Source: Dysidea avara
Taxonomy: Eukaryota > Porifera > Demospongiae > Dictyoceratida > Dysideidae
DNA: 64,000 bases
Direction of reading: 5' to 3'
NCBI RefSeq assembly: GCF_963678975.1
Contig: NC_089281.1
Coordinates: forward strand, 28,509,616-28,573,615
Of the stretch, positions 44,092-56,100 are shown one piece after another. Under the pieces are notes generated by a model. It was given only the letters and a program-made list of their open reading frames with translations, made no database searches and was not told the DNA's origin. Both the position numbers and the translations under genes were made by a program. Position 1 is the first letter of the stretch. Each line of letters opens with the position of its first letter.

Positions 44092-45153
44092 GGCACTGCT
44101 TCAATACTTTAAATTGAAGAAGAAAGCAAAACAGCCTTTACCTAATCCAAACGGTCTGTTGAGCTTGAGGGTACCATCTTTAGGGATTTCGTCCACGAAT
44201 GCTTGCGTTAGCAAATAAACTGTTAGAAAGTGGCACTGCCTCGGACACTCGTGGCCCATACACAATACTAGACCCTGCACAGAGGTTTGAAATCGGCAAG
44301 AAAGCAGCAGAAATTGGTACAACTGTTGCTATACGTTACTATGCCAATCGATACCGGAATCTTCTTCCTCTGAAGGAAACCACAGTTCAACGATGGAAAG
44401 ACTTATACCGAGACAAAGTCAAAGACCAAGCTAAAGAAGCAGCACGCAGATCACATTCACCTGATAGCGATAATGAAGAGTCGAATAGTGTAGTTCAAGA
44501 ATTAGTTCCTAAGAAAAGGGGTAGACCTTTACTGATTGGCGAGGACCTAGACCACCAAGTAAGAGAATATATAAACGTCAGCTCACTGCAGTGTTTGCCT
44601 GTTCTATGTCAGGAGATTTTCTTCCCATTCAGCTAGTTTACCAGGGGAAAACTACTAAATGTTTACATAACTTTCCGGGATATAACTTTTACTGCCAACC
44701 ACTGGTGCAATGAATTGACAATGCAACAATATGTCGAAAATATAATTTCGCCTTACCTTCGTCAAAAAAGACAGGAGCTGAAGCTTCCCCATGGACAACC
44801 CGCAGTACTGATCTTTGATAATTTCAAAGCTCAGTGCACTGAACTGAGAGCTGTTAAAATTTTTAGATTCAAACAAGATAGATGTGGTTCTTCACCTAAT
44901 TGCACTGATTGCTTACAACCCTTGGATGTGAGCGTCAACAAAGCTGCAAAAGAATTTCTCCACAAGAAATTTCACGAGTGGTATGCAAAACAACCAATTG
45001 CAGCAAAAAGTCAAGACCCACCCAGCAGATCTGCGCTTGAGTATTGTTAAGCCTATGGGTGCCAAATGGATGTGTAATTTGTATGATTATTTAAAGAGCA
45101 AGCCAGACATCATACTTAATGGTTTTATAGTGACAGGATTGCTTAAATTGTAA
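44092..45153 (+). pseudogene. Pogo/Tigger-like transposase (DDE_1), deleted and frameshifted
   Basis: Starts MALLQYFKLKKKAKQPLPNP (44092). It shifts frame near 44195 into MLALANKLLESG and continues with an HTH-like region (GPYTILDPAQRFEIGKKAAE, then IRYYANRY ... LKETTVQRWKDLYRD) and a basic KKRGRPLL AT-hook-like motif. The catalytic part resumes as SGDFLPIQLVYQGKTTKC, NHWCNELTMQQYVENIISPY, AVLIFDNFKAQCTE (second Asp) and NCTDCLQPLDVSVNKAAKEF (third acidic position), then GAKWMCNLYDYLKSKPDIIL and a TAA stop at 45151. The region with the first catalytic Asp (about 150 residues) is deleted near 44570-44610. Family identification is by motif recall. Confidence 0.8.
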
Positions 45154-45254
45154 CAGGATTGTTAGAACTGTAACATCATGCATTTTACACTTTAATAAAT
45201 AAAATAGCTAACTGTAATGTTCTACATGATCATACTTAAATGAAATTCTTAACA

Positions 45255-46445
45255 TTACAGCTTTTTTATGCAAGGAAATGGGATGAGCTTGTTGTTCTCC
45301 AAACACTTAACAAGGTGTGCCCTCATTGATCGCTGCTGAAATTTTTGCTTGTTTGGATTCAGACCAAATGCAATACATGTAGCAGATGCTACAGAAAACA
45401 ACCCACAATCCTTCCCTCCCTCCTGCTTTGGTGAGTTTATTAGTTTGATTTTTGGGGTACTAGTGGTTGAACTTCTAAACAATCAGAAGATAGTTGCTTT
45501 TGTTTCATCATCTAGAGTCTTGAACAGAGAGTCGTATACATGCACTTCGTTTTGATCATACTTCACAGTAGTTGTTACAATCCAGTGGTGTCGATCACTG
45601 CAGTGAATTATTTGCAGCTTATTGGTGATCTCATCTTCTGTGAATACCTGCTCAAAATTTTTACATTGCAAAAGGGTCAACTTTAATCCTTTCAAAACTG
45701 GGGAAACTGTGCCTTTAACAAATTCTGTGCCAAATTAACATGGATATCAGACAATTCATTGCCCATAATAAAGTCTTCCACTTCCTTATTAGGTAACTTA
45801 CGTCTTTTGGTGGCTGGAGGCATTGGGTGGTCTTCTGTGGTGTCCATTTGATTTTCTGCTTTACCTACTTCACCAATTTCATCAATGATTATTTGGTGCT
45901 GGACTTGATCATCTTGATTATTCATCTACTTCAGCTCCTGAACTTCTTGTTTGATTTGTCAACCTTTAGCAGAGGCAGCTTGACTGCTGTCTAGACTTTG
46001 TAGAGGGATTTCGGTATAGGCGAGTTCAATGTCATATTCCTTGCTTAAAACCCTCTTCATTACTCTTTCTGTTTTGATGTTCGGAAAGTCAATATGCATG
46101 GTATTTCCAGGCCCCCTTGCTGCAAATCATAGGAGTAGCATTGGCAACCATTCACTTGGCAGGTAATCGACCCTCCGTCTCGAATAAAAATTGAGCATAT
46201 GGAAGAAATCATGTGTGGACAATGGCCAACAATCACTCCATCTTTTTCACAGCGACTGCAAATGTATCATAGGCATTTCCCACTTCCCTTTTACAATGAA
46301 GAGCTTCTCCATCGATCGCAGCATCCCAAATGGCGTAGTAAACATGATAACCTCAAATCTTCGATTGAACAGCAAACGTGTACTCCATCAGTTATTCTAT
46401 CAAGTAGCAAAACGTATAGTGTCTTGTGAAGAATCACGTGAATGA
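45255..46445 (-). pseudogene. Passenger gene: HIRAN-like domain plus Ulp1/SENP (C48) protease
   Basis: The N-terminal part (about 46335-46085) reads LHCKREVGNAYDTFAVAVKK, then after a one-base shift DGVIVGHCPHMISSICSIF and DLQQGGLEIPCILTF. The REx.N.YD..AVAV ... VGHxP pattern resembles HIRAN domains. A basic nuclear-type segment follows (PATKRRKLPNKEVEDF). The protease part has all catalytic positions of Ulp1: His in RHHWIV, Asp in VHVYDSLF, Gln and Cys in SPKQEGGKDCGLFSVA. It is broken by at least three frameshifts or stops (about 46228, 45695, 45482). A SUMO-like peptidase carried by a DNA transposon could act on host or element SUMO conjugates; that role is inference. Confidence 0.7.
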
Positions 46446-46755
46446 TGTGACGGCATCAGTGTTGCTGATCAACTAGCTATAGTAGATAAACATGATAACA
46501 GCGTGTCGATTTCGCCCAGTGAAGCATTAACATATAAGCTGTACATTTACCCTGTAGCTACTTAGTCTCGGTGTAGATATCGCAACCTTGTCTCGAGCTC
46601 GCGCTGTCATCTAATTTGCATGGGAGTATACATGTGATCCATTCGCCAAAATATTATCCGCCAATTTCTGTCGATGACCAATTAGCCAAAATTTTCTCCC
46701 ACCAAAATTTTCTGCTATACGGTAACAAAAAACCAGCATATATTATACATATTAT

Positions 46756-48236
46756 TAGGGCTGATGTGGTTTTTTAGTATTCAAGTACTGTCTAGAGTTA
46801 ACGATCGAGTACTCACGAATACTAGCTATTTGTAGTCATACCCATTTGACATGTTTTGTACCAACCTTAAACAGTTTACAGCTTTTCAAGTAACAACAGT
46901 GATACACACACTGTATTAAAGTACTGATATTAGTGTCCCTGACAAAAAAAAATGCTAATCAAAACTCTACAGCCTTCATTATGTCACTCCCTGATGACAA
47001 ATACATCATGTGAGCTGGGTCACGTGATCTTAACAAGTACTCGAGTACCAATTTTACTATCCAAGTACCAAATCCTTAACAAGTACTCTCTGATAGTAGG
47101 GACCACAAAGGAGTAGGCGTGGCCCACAAAATAACATTACCCAAAAAATAGCCTCAATTTTCCCAGACAATGATGAGGCAGTATTGGTTAAGTAAAACTA
47201 AGCCCAAACAAGCTTTCAGATCGACCTGAAACACTTTCAACAAGTTGCTACGGAATTTTTAAATTTTTTTATTCAACGGAATTTTCTACTGACTGTCTGA
47301 CTGACTGCCTGATGTTTTCAGACAAGCGTAACTCGATAACGGCTAAGACTACGGGCTTGAGTTTTTCACTGTTAGTTTTTCACTGTTTGACGTCGCTTCA
47401 GCCCCAGAGGTGCCTTTTGGCATGTCGCAGTACGTACAATGCATTCTTCATGGACTTACCAGTGTCCTCCTTTGTGTCCCATTCATCTTTGCTGACAGTG
47501 AAAAGTGTCGATTTGGTGGTAGCACGTGATGGCTTTCTTTCGTAATGAAAATCGTCCGTATTTTTCATAGTGGCTACTTTGATTGCAAAGGTATTTTTAA
47601 AACAGTTTTTGATTCATACTGCTGTGTAACGGGTTGAACATAGCCAACAACAAAGCATAACGGATACTTCACTTTTCAGATGATAATTTATATAACTCAG
47701 GCGCGTGGCACCAACCCTTTCGGTATGCGTGGATTGTAGAGATGCTTTTCAAACAGCTCTTGATTCGTACTGTTGTGTAACGGGTTGAACATAGCTGACA
47801 ACGAAGCGTAATGGATACTTCACTTTTCAGACGATACAGCTGGGGCACGCAGCGCCATTTCAAATGTAGTATATATGCGTCACCAATCATAATAATATTA
47901 CTTACAAAAAAAAGTTAACAAACAACAAGTATTTCTGGAATTTATAACTAGAGTAGGGACCATAGCACATTGATAAAAAGTACTGAAACAAGCTGAAGTA
48001 GTGCACGATATTAAATCACAGTAAAACAATAAGAAGTGTTATATCCCTACTGTGCATTTCCATTATGGTATCTTGGAGCACAGTAGGGATATAACACTTC
48101 TTACTGTTTTACTGTGATTTAATATCGTGCACTACTTCAGCTTGTTTCAGTACCTTCTATCAATGTGCTATGGTCCCTACTCTAGTTATAAATTCCAAAA
48201 TTTTTGAAATACTTGTTAGTATTTGTTTCAGCCCTA
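46756..48236. mobile_element. hAT-type non-autonomous element (1.48 kb)
   Basis: TAGGGCTGATG at the left, TTTCAGCCCTA at the right. CATATTAT flanks both (46748-46755, 48237-48244), a perfect 8-bp duplication. Inside are GAATACTAG/AAGTACTCGAGTAC-type subterminal repeats, an unrecognised open frame (47312-47545), a direct repeat of about 90 bp (47597-47683 and 47743-47835, sharing CTGTGTAACGGGTTGAACAT) and a long hairpin at the right. Confidence 0.85.
47924..48218. repeat. Near-perfect 295-bp hairpin
   Basis: TGGAATTTATAACTAGAGTA, GGGACCATAGCACATTGATA and so on to ATATCCCTACTGTGC pairs base for base with the sequence ending TATAAATTCCA. Arms are about 120-130 bp with very few mismatches, around a loop of about 23 bases (ATTTCCATTATGGTATCTTG). 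A young foldback or one kept uniform. Confidence 0.85.
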
Positions 48237-48244
48237 CATATTAT

Positions 48245-49500
48245 TAACTTAAAATGAAGTAGGGATCCAAGTGATAAAAGGTAGTGAAACAAGAGGTATT
48301 ACAGCTAGGGTTGGGTAATATTGAAAATTTTCTCCCACAGTTATTGTAGAGCCTATTATCATGATTGTTGCAAATATTTGATATTGAAATGAACTATAGC
48401 TAGCAAGTACACTCAAAAACAGTTTACACATTATATTTGCATGGCTGAAGTTTGTTTATTACCACAACTGCAACCAGCATATATATTCTTATGGAGAAGC
48501 CATGGGGTGCATAAAATCTTAAAGGATAATGGGTGAATCATGAGTGACTATGTAAGGACAGACTCTTTATCCCTCAACCACAGTAGTGCTGGAATGCTAC
48601 ACATGTAGTAGTGTATGGGCTAATTAGGCTTGTTTGCTAGTACAAGGAGGCTGAAATACTGATAGACAAGTACAGTATAGGGTTAACAGTTAACACATGT
48701 CAGTGGGTAGAGCAGATGTATTTTTCCTTTGATATCCCAATAACCATTCATACTGGTATGGTGGTTTTCTAAAAACAAGGCGGTATTGGTTATTCCTACT
48801 TTGACATTGAACAAAATAATTGTTATAACATGCCAATGTAGGCATTTTCTTACAGAGAAAGGGCATCAGAGTATGTAGGTGCGACCAGTGAGGCCAGAGC
48901 TTCACCACTTTTTGGCTGAAATTTTAAAAAAAACTTTCAAACTTGATGAAGCCAAAACTAAAAGTAGTGAACATGCAATACTTAGACATGTAATACTGTT
49001 GCAATTAACAATTGACAGGAACAACATTTATCCAACCTGTCTTTTACTCAATACAGCTTTAGGTCGACTTTGTCCATATTAAGCGCCTCTAAAAATAGTT
49101 AGTGTACATTTAGCTTTGGTTTTGTTTCTCTTTGTAGAAACATTCTGTACAATTTATCTCTTAATTAATGGTAAGGTTTAGTATAACAGAGTTGGTCAGT
49201 GTCATATTATCACTAGCTAGCACCTTGCACACAGTATTAGCTACAGCCCAAACTTGCCTCCATTTAGCACCTTAACAATTATGTGAAATTCAAGCCCCCC
49301 AGACCCCTAGAATAGCTGTCTTTGGCAGCATTAGGGCTGAGCCCTTACCACTTTCACACCCCTGCAGAGCTATGCTGTCATTCATTTCTTGTTTCACTAC
49401 TTTTCATTGCTTGGATTCCTAAATTAATAATTTACTAGTATACGTGTATTATATAGTTTAAAAGAGTTGCTAACATAGAGCATGTGCAGTTATGAAAGAT
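48245..49500. other. No gene identified; presumed intron side of the TRIM gene
   Basis: I searched the minus strand for the exon following the TRIM exon and found none. The frame at 48690-48908 (-) is not recognised. Single arms of the GAAGTAGGGATCC foldback lie at 48253 and 49390. Confidence 0.4.
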
Positions 49501-49503
49501 TAC

Positions 49504-50957
49504 CTGAGAGGACTCCCCGGCACATTTTCATCACAAATTTGTACATTAACGGATCCATATTTTCTACACCCACAATCAGCATGCCAGTAATGCCTATTAG
49601 CTGTGGAACAGGAGTTGCATTTTTTAGCTGAGAAGGTGTAACGGCCATTTCCTTCATGTACAATATTAACCTGCTCTTGTGTGTCATGCCGCTCATTGGG
49701 AAACACTTTAACATTCAGAGCATCCATGCAGTCCGTCACAGGTTGACCCTTTGCATCTTTGACTATTACTTCAAACTTGTGGAGATTTTGTGTACTCGTC
49801 TTGGTTAGTTGACACCTTTTAATGCAAACATCCAATGGTTCGCCTACTTGCTGGAGACGATTGACAAGTGCTTGTAAGCCATAGAACTTGACATCGGGTG
49901 GTATACTTTCCATAGGAGATAATCTTGTCCCCTTCACAGAACTTGACAACTGGTTACCTCTCTCAATCAACTGATTTCTCATTGCCACTATGGCTCGATC
50001 ACTCTCAGATGTCAGTTTGGCATTGATTAACTCAATGTAATTGTTCATCTGAGCACATGAATTAGTCAGCTCTGTGCACTGAATGTTCAAAGCTCCCATT
50101 TTATATGATGTGATTTGATCAACATCATAAATCAGTTGCCGCTTCCTCATACGTAAAGCTAACACCACTTTCTGGAAAGCCTTTTCAATATTCTGAATGT
50201 TTTCCTCTTTCTTTCTTTGCACCTGTTCCATTGTGGTCTTCACTTCAGCAACAGCTCGCTGCAATGATTTTAATTGTTGTTTTACATTGGTAAGTCCAGA
50301 TCTAATTTGTTGCTTGTGTTCCTTTGCTACTTGAGAGATAAAGTCATATTGATGATCCCTATGCTTGACAACTGCACACCCAAGACAGATAAGAGTGTCC
50401 TCCTTCTTACAGTACAGTTCCAGTGGTTTATCAGGATGAGTGGAGCAATATTCTTGTTTGTGGTCAAGGATGGATGGAACAGTGACCTTCCCAGATTTGA
50501 TGTCATCGAGGCTGTTGATGTGGTGAGAACTAGTCAACTTCAACGTCTTGTGCACTTCCAAACACGATCCACACAAGAATATACCACACGGCGCACACGA
50601 AGCGACAGCATCTCTTCGAGCCTTGCACGACTGACAAGTGGGTGGTGCTTCCTTGCTGACTCGCTCCTGCATTTCAACAATGTCCACCAAATGAGAAGCA
50701 GAAAAATTTGACGGAAGATCTTCCACTGTGGTCAGCTGCACTTGCTCCCTACAAACTGGACATCCTATAATCCGTGAGGAGGGCGGCGGCTGAGAGTTGT
50801 AGAAGTGTGGTGGAGTGACTAAGGACTGTTGCCACAATCCTTGAAGACATTTCGCACAAAAAGTGTGAAGGCACGGAAGCATCTTTGGTTTCTTATATAT
50901 GCCCAGACAGATAGCACAAGTAACTTCTTTACGCACTTTTCCCCAACCATCGGCCAT
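49504..50957 (-). CDS. TRIM E3 ligase: RING, two B-boxes, coiled coil, filamin repeat (TRIM45-like)
   Basis: Single large exon of 484 codons. The start chosen is ATG 50957 (AAAAATGGCC, strong context, opening MADGWGKVRKEV); the frame is open for 28 more codons upstream. A C3HC4 RING (Cys 14, 17, 29, His 31, Cys 34, 37, 66, 69) should bind an E2. B-box 1 spans about residues 108-146 and B-box 2 about 171-205. A coiled coil rich in K/E/Q runs about 205-345. A filamin-type Ig repeat runs about 390-484 and ends DENVPGSPLR. The exon ends CTCTCAG with donor GTAATC at 49503, so at least one more exon lies at lower coordinates. RING-B-box-coiled coil-filamin is the architecture of TRIM45; TRIM2/3/71-like proteins would add NHL repeats, which are not seen here. 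Confidence 0.9.
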
Positions 50958-51096
50958 TTTTACGTGTTCTAGATCGCAGGGCGAATTTTTTTTTGGAACC
51001 ACTTTGGACTTGGAAAAAAAACCGGAGTTAGTATGCAACATCGAGATGTGTTTGTTTGTGGTTCATACCACGTGATGTATACAGAATAGTGACCCT

Positions 51097-52770
51097 TGAA
51101 ATCAGTAGAAAAGATTAAATATCTTGGAGTTTACTTGGACAATAAACTTTCATGACACGATCACATTGACTATAGCTACATATCAGCGTTGAAACCGGGT
51201 CGGGTCAACCGGGTCACATTTTCTCCGGGTCATCCGGGTCTGACCCGGTTTACAAATTATCCGGGTCTGACCCGGATTGGATCACGTGAGAAACGAAATT
51301 GATCGTTTGGTGACGTGGAACCTATAAACGCCAGTCGCGTAGCTCTTTCATGAGCCACGCCCACTTATCGCGTTACAAACATACGCTCAGCCACGCCCAT
51401 TTATTAGTAAGTGCAGTCTGTAGCATGAAACTGTGTCCGTTTCAGTCTGCAAGGCCCACTAATCGATTAATGTATGAGTTGTATATAGTCTAGGTCTAGT
51501 CTTGCAGCAGGATATTAAGTACTTTTGTGAGCCACACCCATTTTAATATATTGGGAAATTGCAATACTAAGTATGTATGAAGCCACACCCAATTGCTGTC
51601 TGTAAACTCACAGTAGCTACGTGGAACCAAACCCACTGACTGATTTTAAATTATAAACTTACCGGCTTAGTTATCACATAACTACTCGTTTACTCAACAC
51701 GAATCGAACGCTCAAAACGTAGTCTCGCTCGCTCGAGAATACCCGAAACATAGCTCTTATCGCGCGCCTCGGCTTAATTTAATCCGGGTCAGTGGGTCAT
51801 CCGGGTCAGCAGTAGTGACCCGGTTTCAACGCTGCTACATATGCAACAAAGCAAATCAATTATTATATTATATTTATTACTGTGCAGCAATCAAAAGATT
51901 ATAACGCACAGGTGTGATCATAAAAGTTACTTAAGTTATTACAAAACTCATTAGGGGTAGAGGAATTAATTACATCAGCAGGGAGTTGGTTCCATACTTG
52001 GTTTCCTGAAGCAAAATTTACATTCCTGTCATAAACACTTCAAAGAATATGCCTACAAACAATTTCTGCTGCCATCTATCGAATATTGTTGTGCCATCTG
52101 GGACCCACACCACCAAAATGACATCTCTAAACTTGAAATGATTCAACATCGAGCTGCTCGTTCGTCTTAAATAAGCCTTGGAACAGACACCACCGTGACA
52201 GTATCACAGGCATGTTAAATGAACTAAATTGGCCATCTTTACAAGAACGTAGAAAGCAAGCATGCCTCATCCTATTGTACAAGATAGTTAATCATTTATT
52301 ACTGGTCCCAAATCGCTGTCTGCCACCATTAAATCAAACTGCTACCAGAGCCCATCACGATCAGAAATTTAATCATATACAATCTTCGTATCTCTATTCA
52401 TTCCTACCCAGAACTATTCCCCATTGGAACGATCTATGTATCCCAAATCTATCTACCATTGATCTTGAAACATTTAAACAATCAACTACTCCTACTTTAT
52501 AATTGTAACTTAGCACTTATTATATTTATTTTAACTTAGCATTCACTGTAATTTATAGTACTCATTGTAATCTAGCACTTATTGTAACTTACCACTTACT
52601 GTAATTTAGCACTAATTGTAACCTAACACCTATTGTAACTTAGCACTTATTGTAACTTAGTAGTAGTACTAATCATTATTGTAACTTAAACTATAGGCAC
52701 TTATGTTATTATGTGTACATTAGCGTAAAAACCCTGTCGGGAGTTTGCTAATCAATAAATAAATAAATAA
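51097..52770 (+). mobile_element. LINE remnant (RT C-terminus and tail), interrupted
   Basis: EKIKYLGVYLDNKLS at 51100-51155 is a classic late-RT motif. After the hAT insertion the match resumes near 52045: YKQFLLPSIEYCCAIWDPHH, ISKLEMIQHRAARS. It continues in the open frame 52212-52502: LNWPSLQERRKQACLILLYK, FLPRTIPHWNDLCIP. A 3' UTR with eight or so TAACTTAGCACTTATTG-like repeats and an (AATA)n tail (52752-52770) follows. Frameshifts show it is dead. About 51845-52030 looks like the antisense end of another LINE (reverse strand NQVWNQLPADVINSSTPNEF). Confidence 0.75.
51184..51834. mobile_element. hAT MITE with CCGGGTC repeats (8-bp TSD CTACATAT)
   Basis: CAGCGTTGAAACCGGGTC at the left and GACCCGGTTTCAACGCTG at the right form a perfect 18-bp inverted repeat. 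CTACATAT flanks both sides exactly (51176-51183, 51835-51842). Both subterminal regions hold clustered CCGGGTCAxCCGGGTC motifs. 651 bp, non-coding. Confidence 0.95.
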
Positions 52771-53120
52771 CAAGACCGCCATGACCACGTTCTCTTCGTT
52801 ATGGTGAAGTTCGCAAGTGATTACAGAATATAAAGTGATGCCACTTATTGCTTACCAAGGTGCGTACTACCACTTTAAAACTACGGATGATAGCTACACC
52901 CTCCATTACAAGGGCACTGTAGCTACACCCAGGCTTAACCTCTCAGTTTCTGTGGACCCTATTTCTTCCTTCTAAATGAGAACAACCTCATATTATTTCA
53001 AAATCAGCTGGGCCCAAAATGTCATTATAGAGAGCTTCCATTGTGTTACTGTGCTGTTTCAAGTAATTGCTGATAATATTGTGTGTGTGTGTGTGTGTGT
53101 GATAGCTAGTAATCATGCAG
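52771..53120. other. Presumed intron or upstream region of the HECT gene
   Basis: No exon is recognised. A (GT)n run at about 53083-53101 precedes the acceptor of the first seen exon. Confidence 0.4.
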
Positions 53121-56100
53121 TGGTCTGTATGAGTCGCGAAAAGGGAAGTACAAGAGGCAGCGGGCTCCGCTAGGACCAGGAAGGCCGGCAAAAAGCACAT
53201 GGAAGAAGGAATGTATTTGTCTTAAACACATCCTGCAAACATCGCGACCATCAGCGGAGGAGAGGATGGAATTGGCCAGAGATGGGCTTGGTCTTGGGGA
53301 AGTGAACTTTCACCACGACGGTGATGCCGGTCATATCCACAAAGTATTGATGGAAACATTTCCTCAATTGAATTCGTGTGGTGGCTACACTTTGTGCAGG
53401 CTGAGTGACAATTCCCACAGTTTGATAGAAATTGATTACCCTGCTAAAGGGCTCAGTGTACCATACCTAAAGGATATTCTAAACCAAGCCAAGTTATACA
53501 TTCGGCCTTTGCAAAGTGATATATCAGATGCAAAGGTATAAGCACACATCATATGCATGTAGTACCTATACAGCGTATTCATGTATGAAATTACAGGATG
53601 ACCTGTTGGCTGCTGACAACGAGCCATATGAGCATTGCTGGCAGTGTGACATGTTTTTGCCGATGTCAAAGCTTTCGAAACATGTCATGGAGTGTGCTGG
53701 AGCTGCTAGACAGAAGAGGTATATATAGAGTTAGCACATAATTTTAACTAACATGTACAATATTATAATGTGAGCATGCAGATCTTAGAGCACATGCATG
53801 TAATATTTCATGTTCACCAATCTTGATTGTTGGCTGCATGTATGATCCTTTGGTACACTGCATACATGGTAGCTATACCAATGGTGTTTATTAAAGTTGG
53901 TATACGGTACATGTTTGCATGGACCTGACATGAGTCCTATACTTTGCTTGCATAGATCTTCTGTAGAAGTTGATGGTCCACTAACAAAGCAGCCCTGCTT
54001 GAGTGGCAATTCCAGTTCTTCTTCATCACCGTTAATTCCGGGGCCATGCAAGCTGACTGGCTCTTACCACAGCAAGAAGTGAGCAAATCATGTCATGCAA
54101 AGCGTAAAATGTTGCATTTGCTATATTGTGTTGCTATAGTGTACATGACAGGTACCGGTGAAGCACATATTATAGTGAACCTCTATAATATAGTCTGGTG
54201 AAATACAAATATCAAATCATTTCAAAAGGAATTCAATTAGACAGTACACGTGACTGCTTGTTACATCAGATGATGCCCTGCAATTTGAACAAAAGCATTG
54301 TGTTGCCAAGGCAATTTCTGTGTGAACGTAATTGGGACGCATTAATTGGCTACTGCCGAATCTGGATGGTAGAAATGATTTAATATCTGTATTTGACCAG
54401 ACCCTTACTTTTTGCGAAGGGATGGGCAGTGCCAGACTACTATAAATACACATGTGTTAAGACTGCATGTGCATGTGTAGTTAGTGAGGGTGCAAATATG
54501 TATGTGTGGTATACACATTTCCATCGTGGTGTGTTCATACATGACTTAGACACAGATTTTAAAAACCCATCCTTATTTGCTGATAACACATGAGTCTGTG
54601 TTTGGTGTAATTTTTGCACATGCATGTGTACTATATACATTTGCTCTTTAATCCCTGTGATACTTGCACCTGGAGTAACAGGGTTCTGGTTGCGTTTTGC
54701 TGCATGGGCTGATATATCACCGATGTGTGTATATATTTTCCAGGGTATCGGACTGCTACATACCATCGGATAGTGATTCTGACATGAATGACACAGAAGT
54801 ACAAGCCATGCTGTATGACAACATGTAAGTCATGGTTGGATGTAAGAAGATGTGGCCAGTTACATATCATGTAATCATGTTTTACTAATTAATTTTAGTG
54901 ATGGTCAATTAAATCTGGAAAGTGCCATTAGGCAGCACAATGTTAGAGTGATCACAAAGAAAGATGAGCCTTATCGTATTGTGGTCAGGAGGGAGAGTTT
55001 ATTAGAAGATGGGCTTGCTGAGATATGGAAGAAACCTCACAATCGTCCCCTACAAGTGACATTCAGGGATGAGCCTGGCATTGACCAGGGGGGAGTCAGG
55101 AGGGAATTCTTTAATTTAGTTCTCAGAAAGGTGTCACTGAGCTCTGCACTGATGGACGGCGAGGCAAACAGAAGGGTGTTGAGACACAATGCAATAGCTG
55201 TACAGGTTTGTTACTGTTTATATGGTCCTATACACGTGATGTTCTCTAACTAAATTTTTGAACTTGTGTCATCTAGTACTACAGTACTGTTTGTATTCAG
55301 TTGTGGTAAATATCCTGGGTCTATGATGTGCAACCATGTGCCTTTTAGGAGAGGATGTTTTACAGAGTGGGCTGTTTGTTTGCTTTGTCCATACTGAACA
55401 GTGGTCCTGGACCCTCCTTTCTTGCCCCCTGTGTGGTGCAGTATCTGTTTCATGGGATGGATTCACTTGAGACAACACCACCAAGCTTAGAGGATGTGCC
55501 AGACTCCATTATTAAAGGGAAGATAAGCCAGGTCAGCCAAATACAGTCTTGGGCAGTGATTTAGCTGCATTGTGGTTTCTTTGAAATATGCATCCAAAAG
55601 TAACCTTCATGTATGCAATTAAATGATTTATTCTGAGTAGCTATATAGTCAATGCATCAGTCTAATGTGTAGCTATGCTGTAGCTTATTTTCTTTTGATT
55701 TATGCTTTCAGGAATTTACACATTCAATTTATAATAATATTGGACACTAGTTACTCTACCAGCCTGTGAATGTTTATGCAGTTGGCAAAATGAATTTTAT
55801 TGTTTCTGAGTTGAATGGACTGGCTATGGGTGTGTGTGTGTGTGTGTGTAATTACTGAATGCATGGGTATGACAAGTATGTGTGTACAGTATCATAGTAA
55901 TTATGATGATGGCTTAGCTATGCATGTTTGCTACACTACTGGGTTAATTAGAGGTGGAGCATTTATACTGGCATCATTGGTATGTTTCACATGCAGATTG
56001 CCCAATGCGAGTCAGAGCAGGAGCTCAGAAGACTGCTGGACGACCCTGAATATGACTTTAGGTTTTCCTGTGGTGTGGGTGATCCAGCTAGCTCTGTTTC

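Larger units (their letters stand above)
43795..46722. mobile_element. Pogo-like DNA transposon with protease passenger (2.9 kb)
   Basis: Left end CTGTATAGCGGAAAATTTTT then GTGGGAGAAAATTTTGGC; right end GCCAAAATTTTCTCCCACC then AAAATTTTCTGCTATACGG. This is a terminal inverted repeat of about 42 bp with three or four differences. TA stands on both sides (43793-43794 and 46723-46724), the target of Tc1/mariner/pogo elements. It holds two convergent broken genes: a DDE_1-type transposase (+) and a HIRAN-like/Ulp1 protease (-), with about 100 bp between their 3' ends. Confidence 0.85.

Noticed and set aside
46199-46445. Two plus-strand frames of 76 and 84 codons
   Set aside because: Shadows of the HIRAN-like part, which reads on the minus strand.
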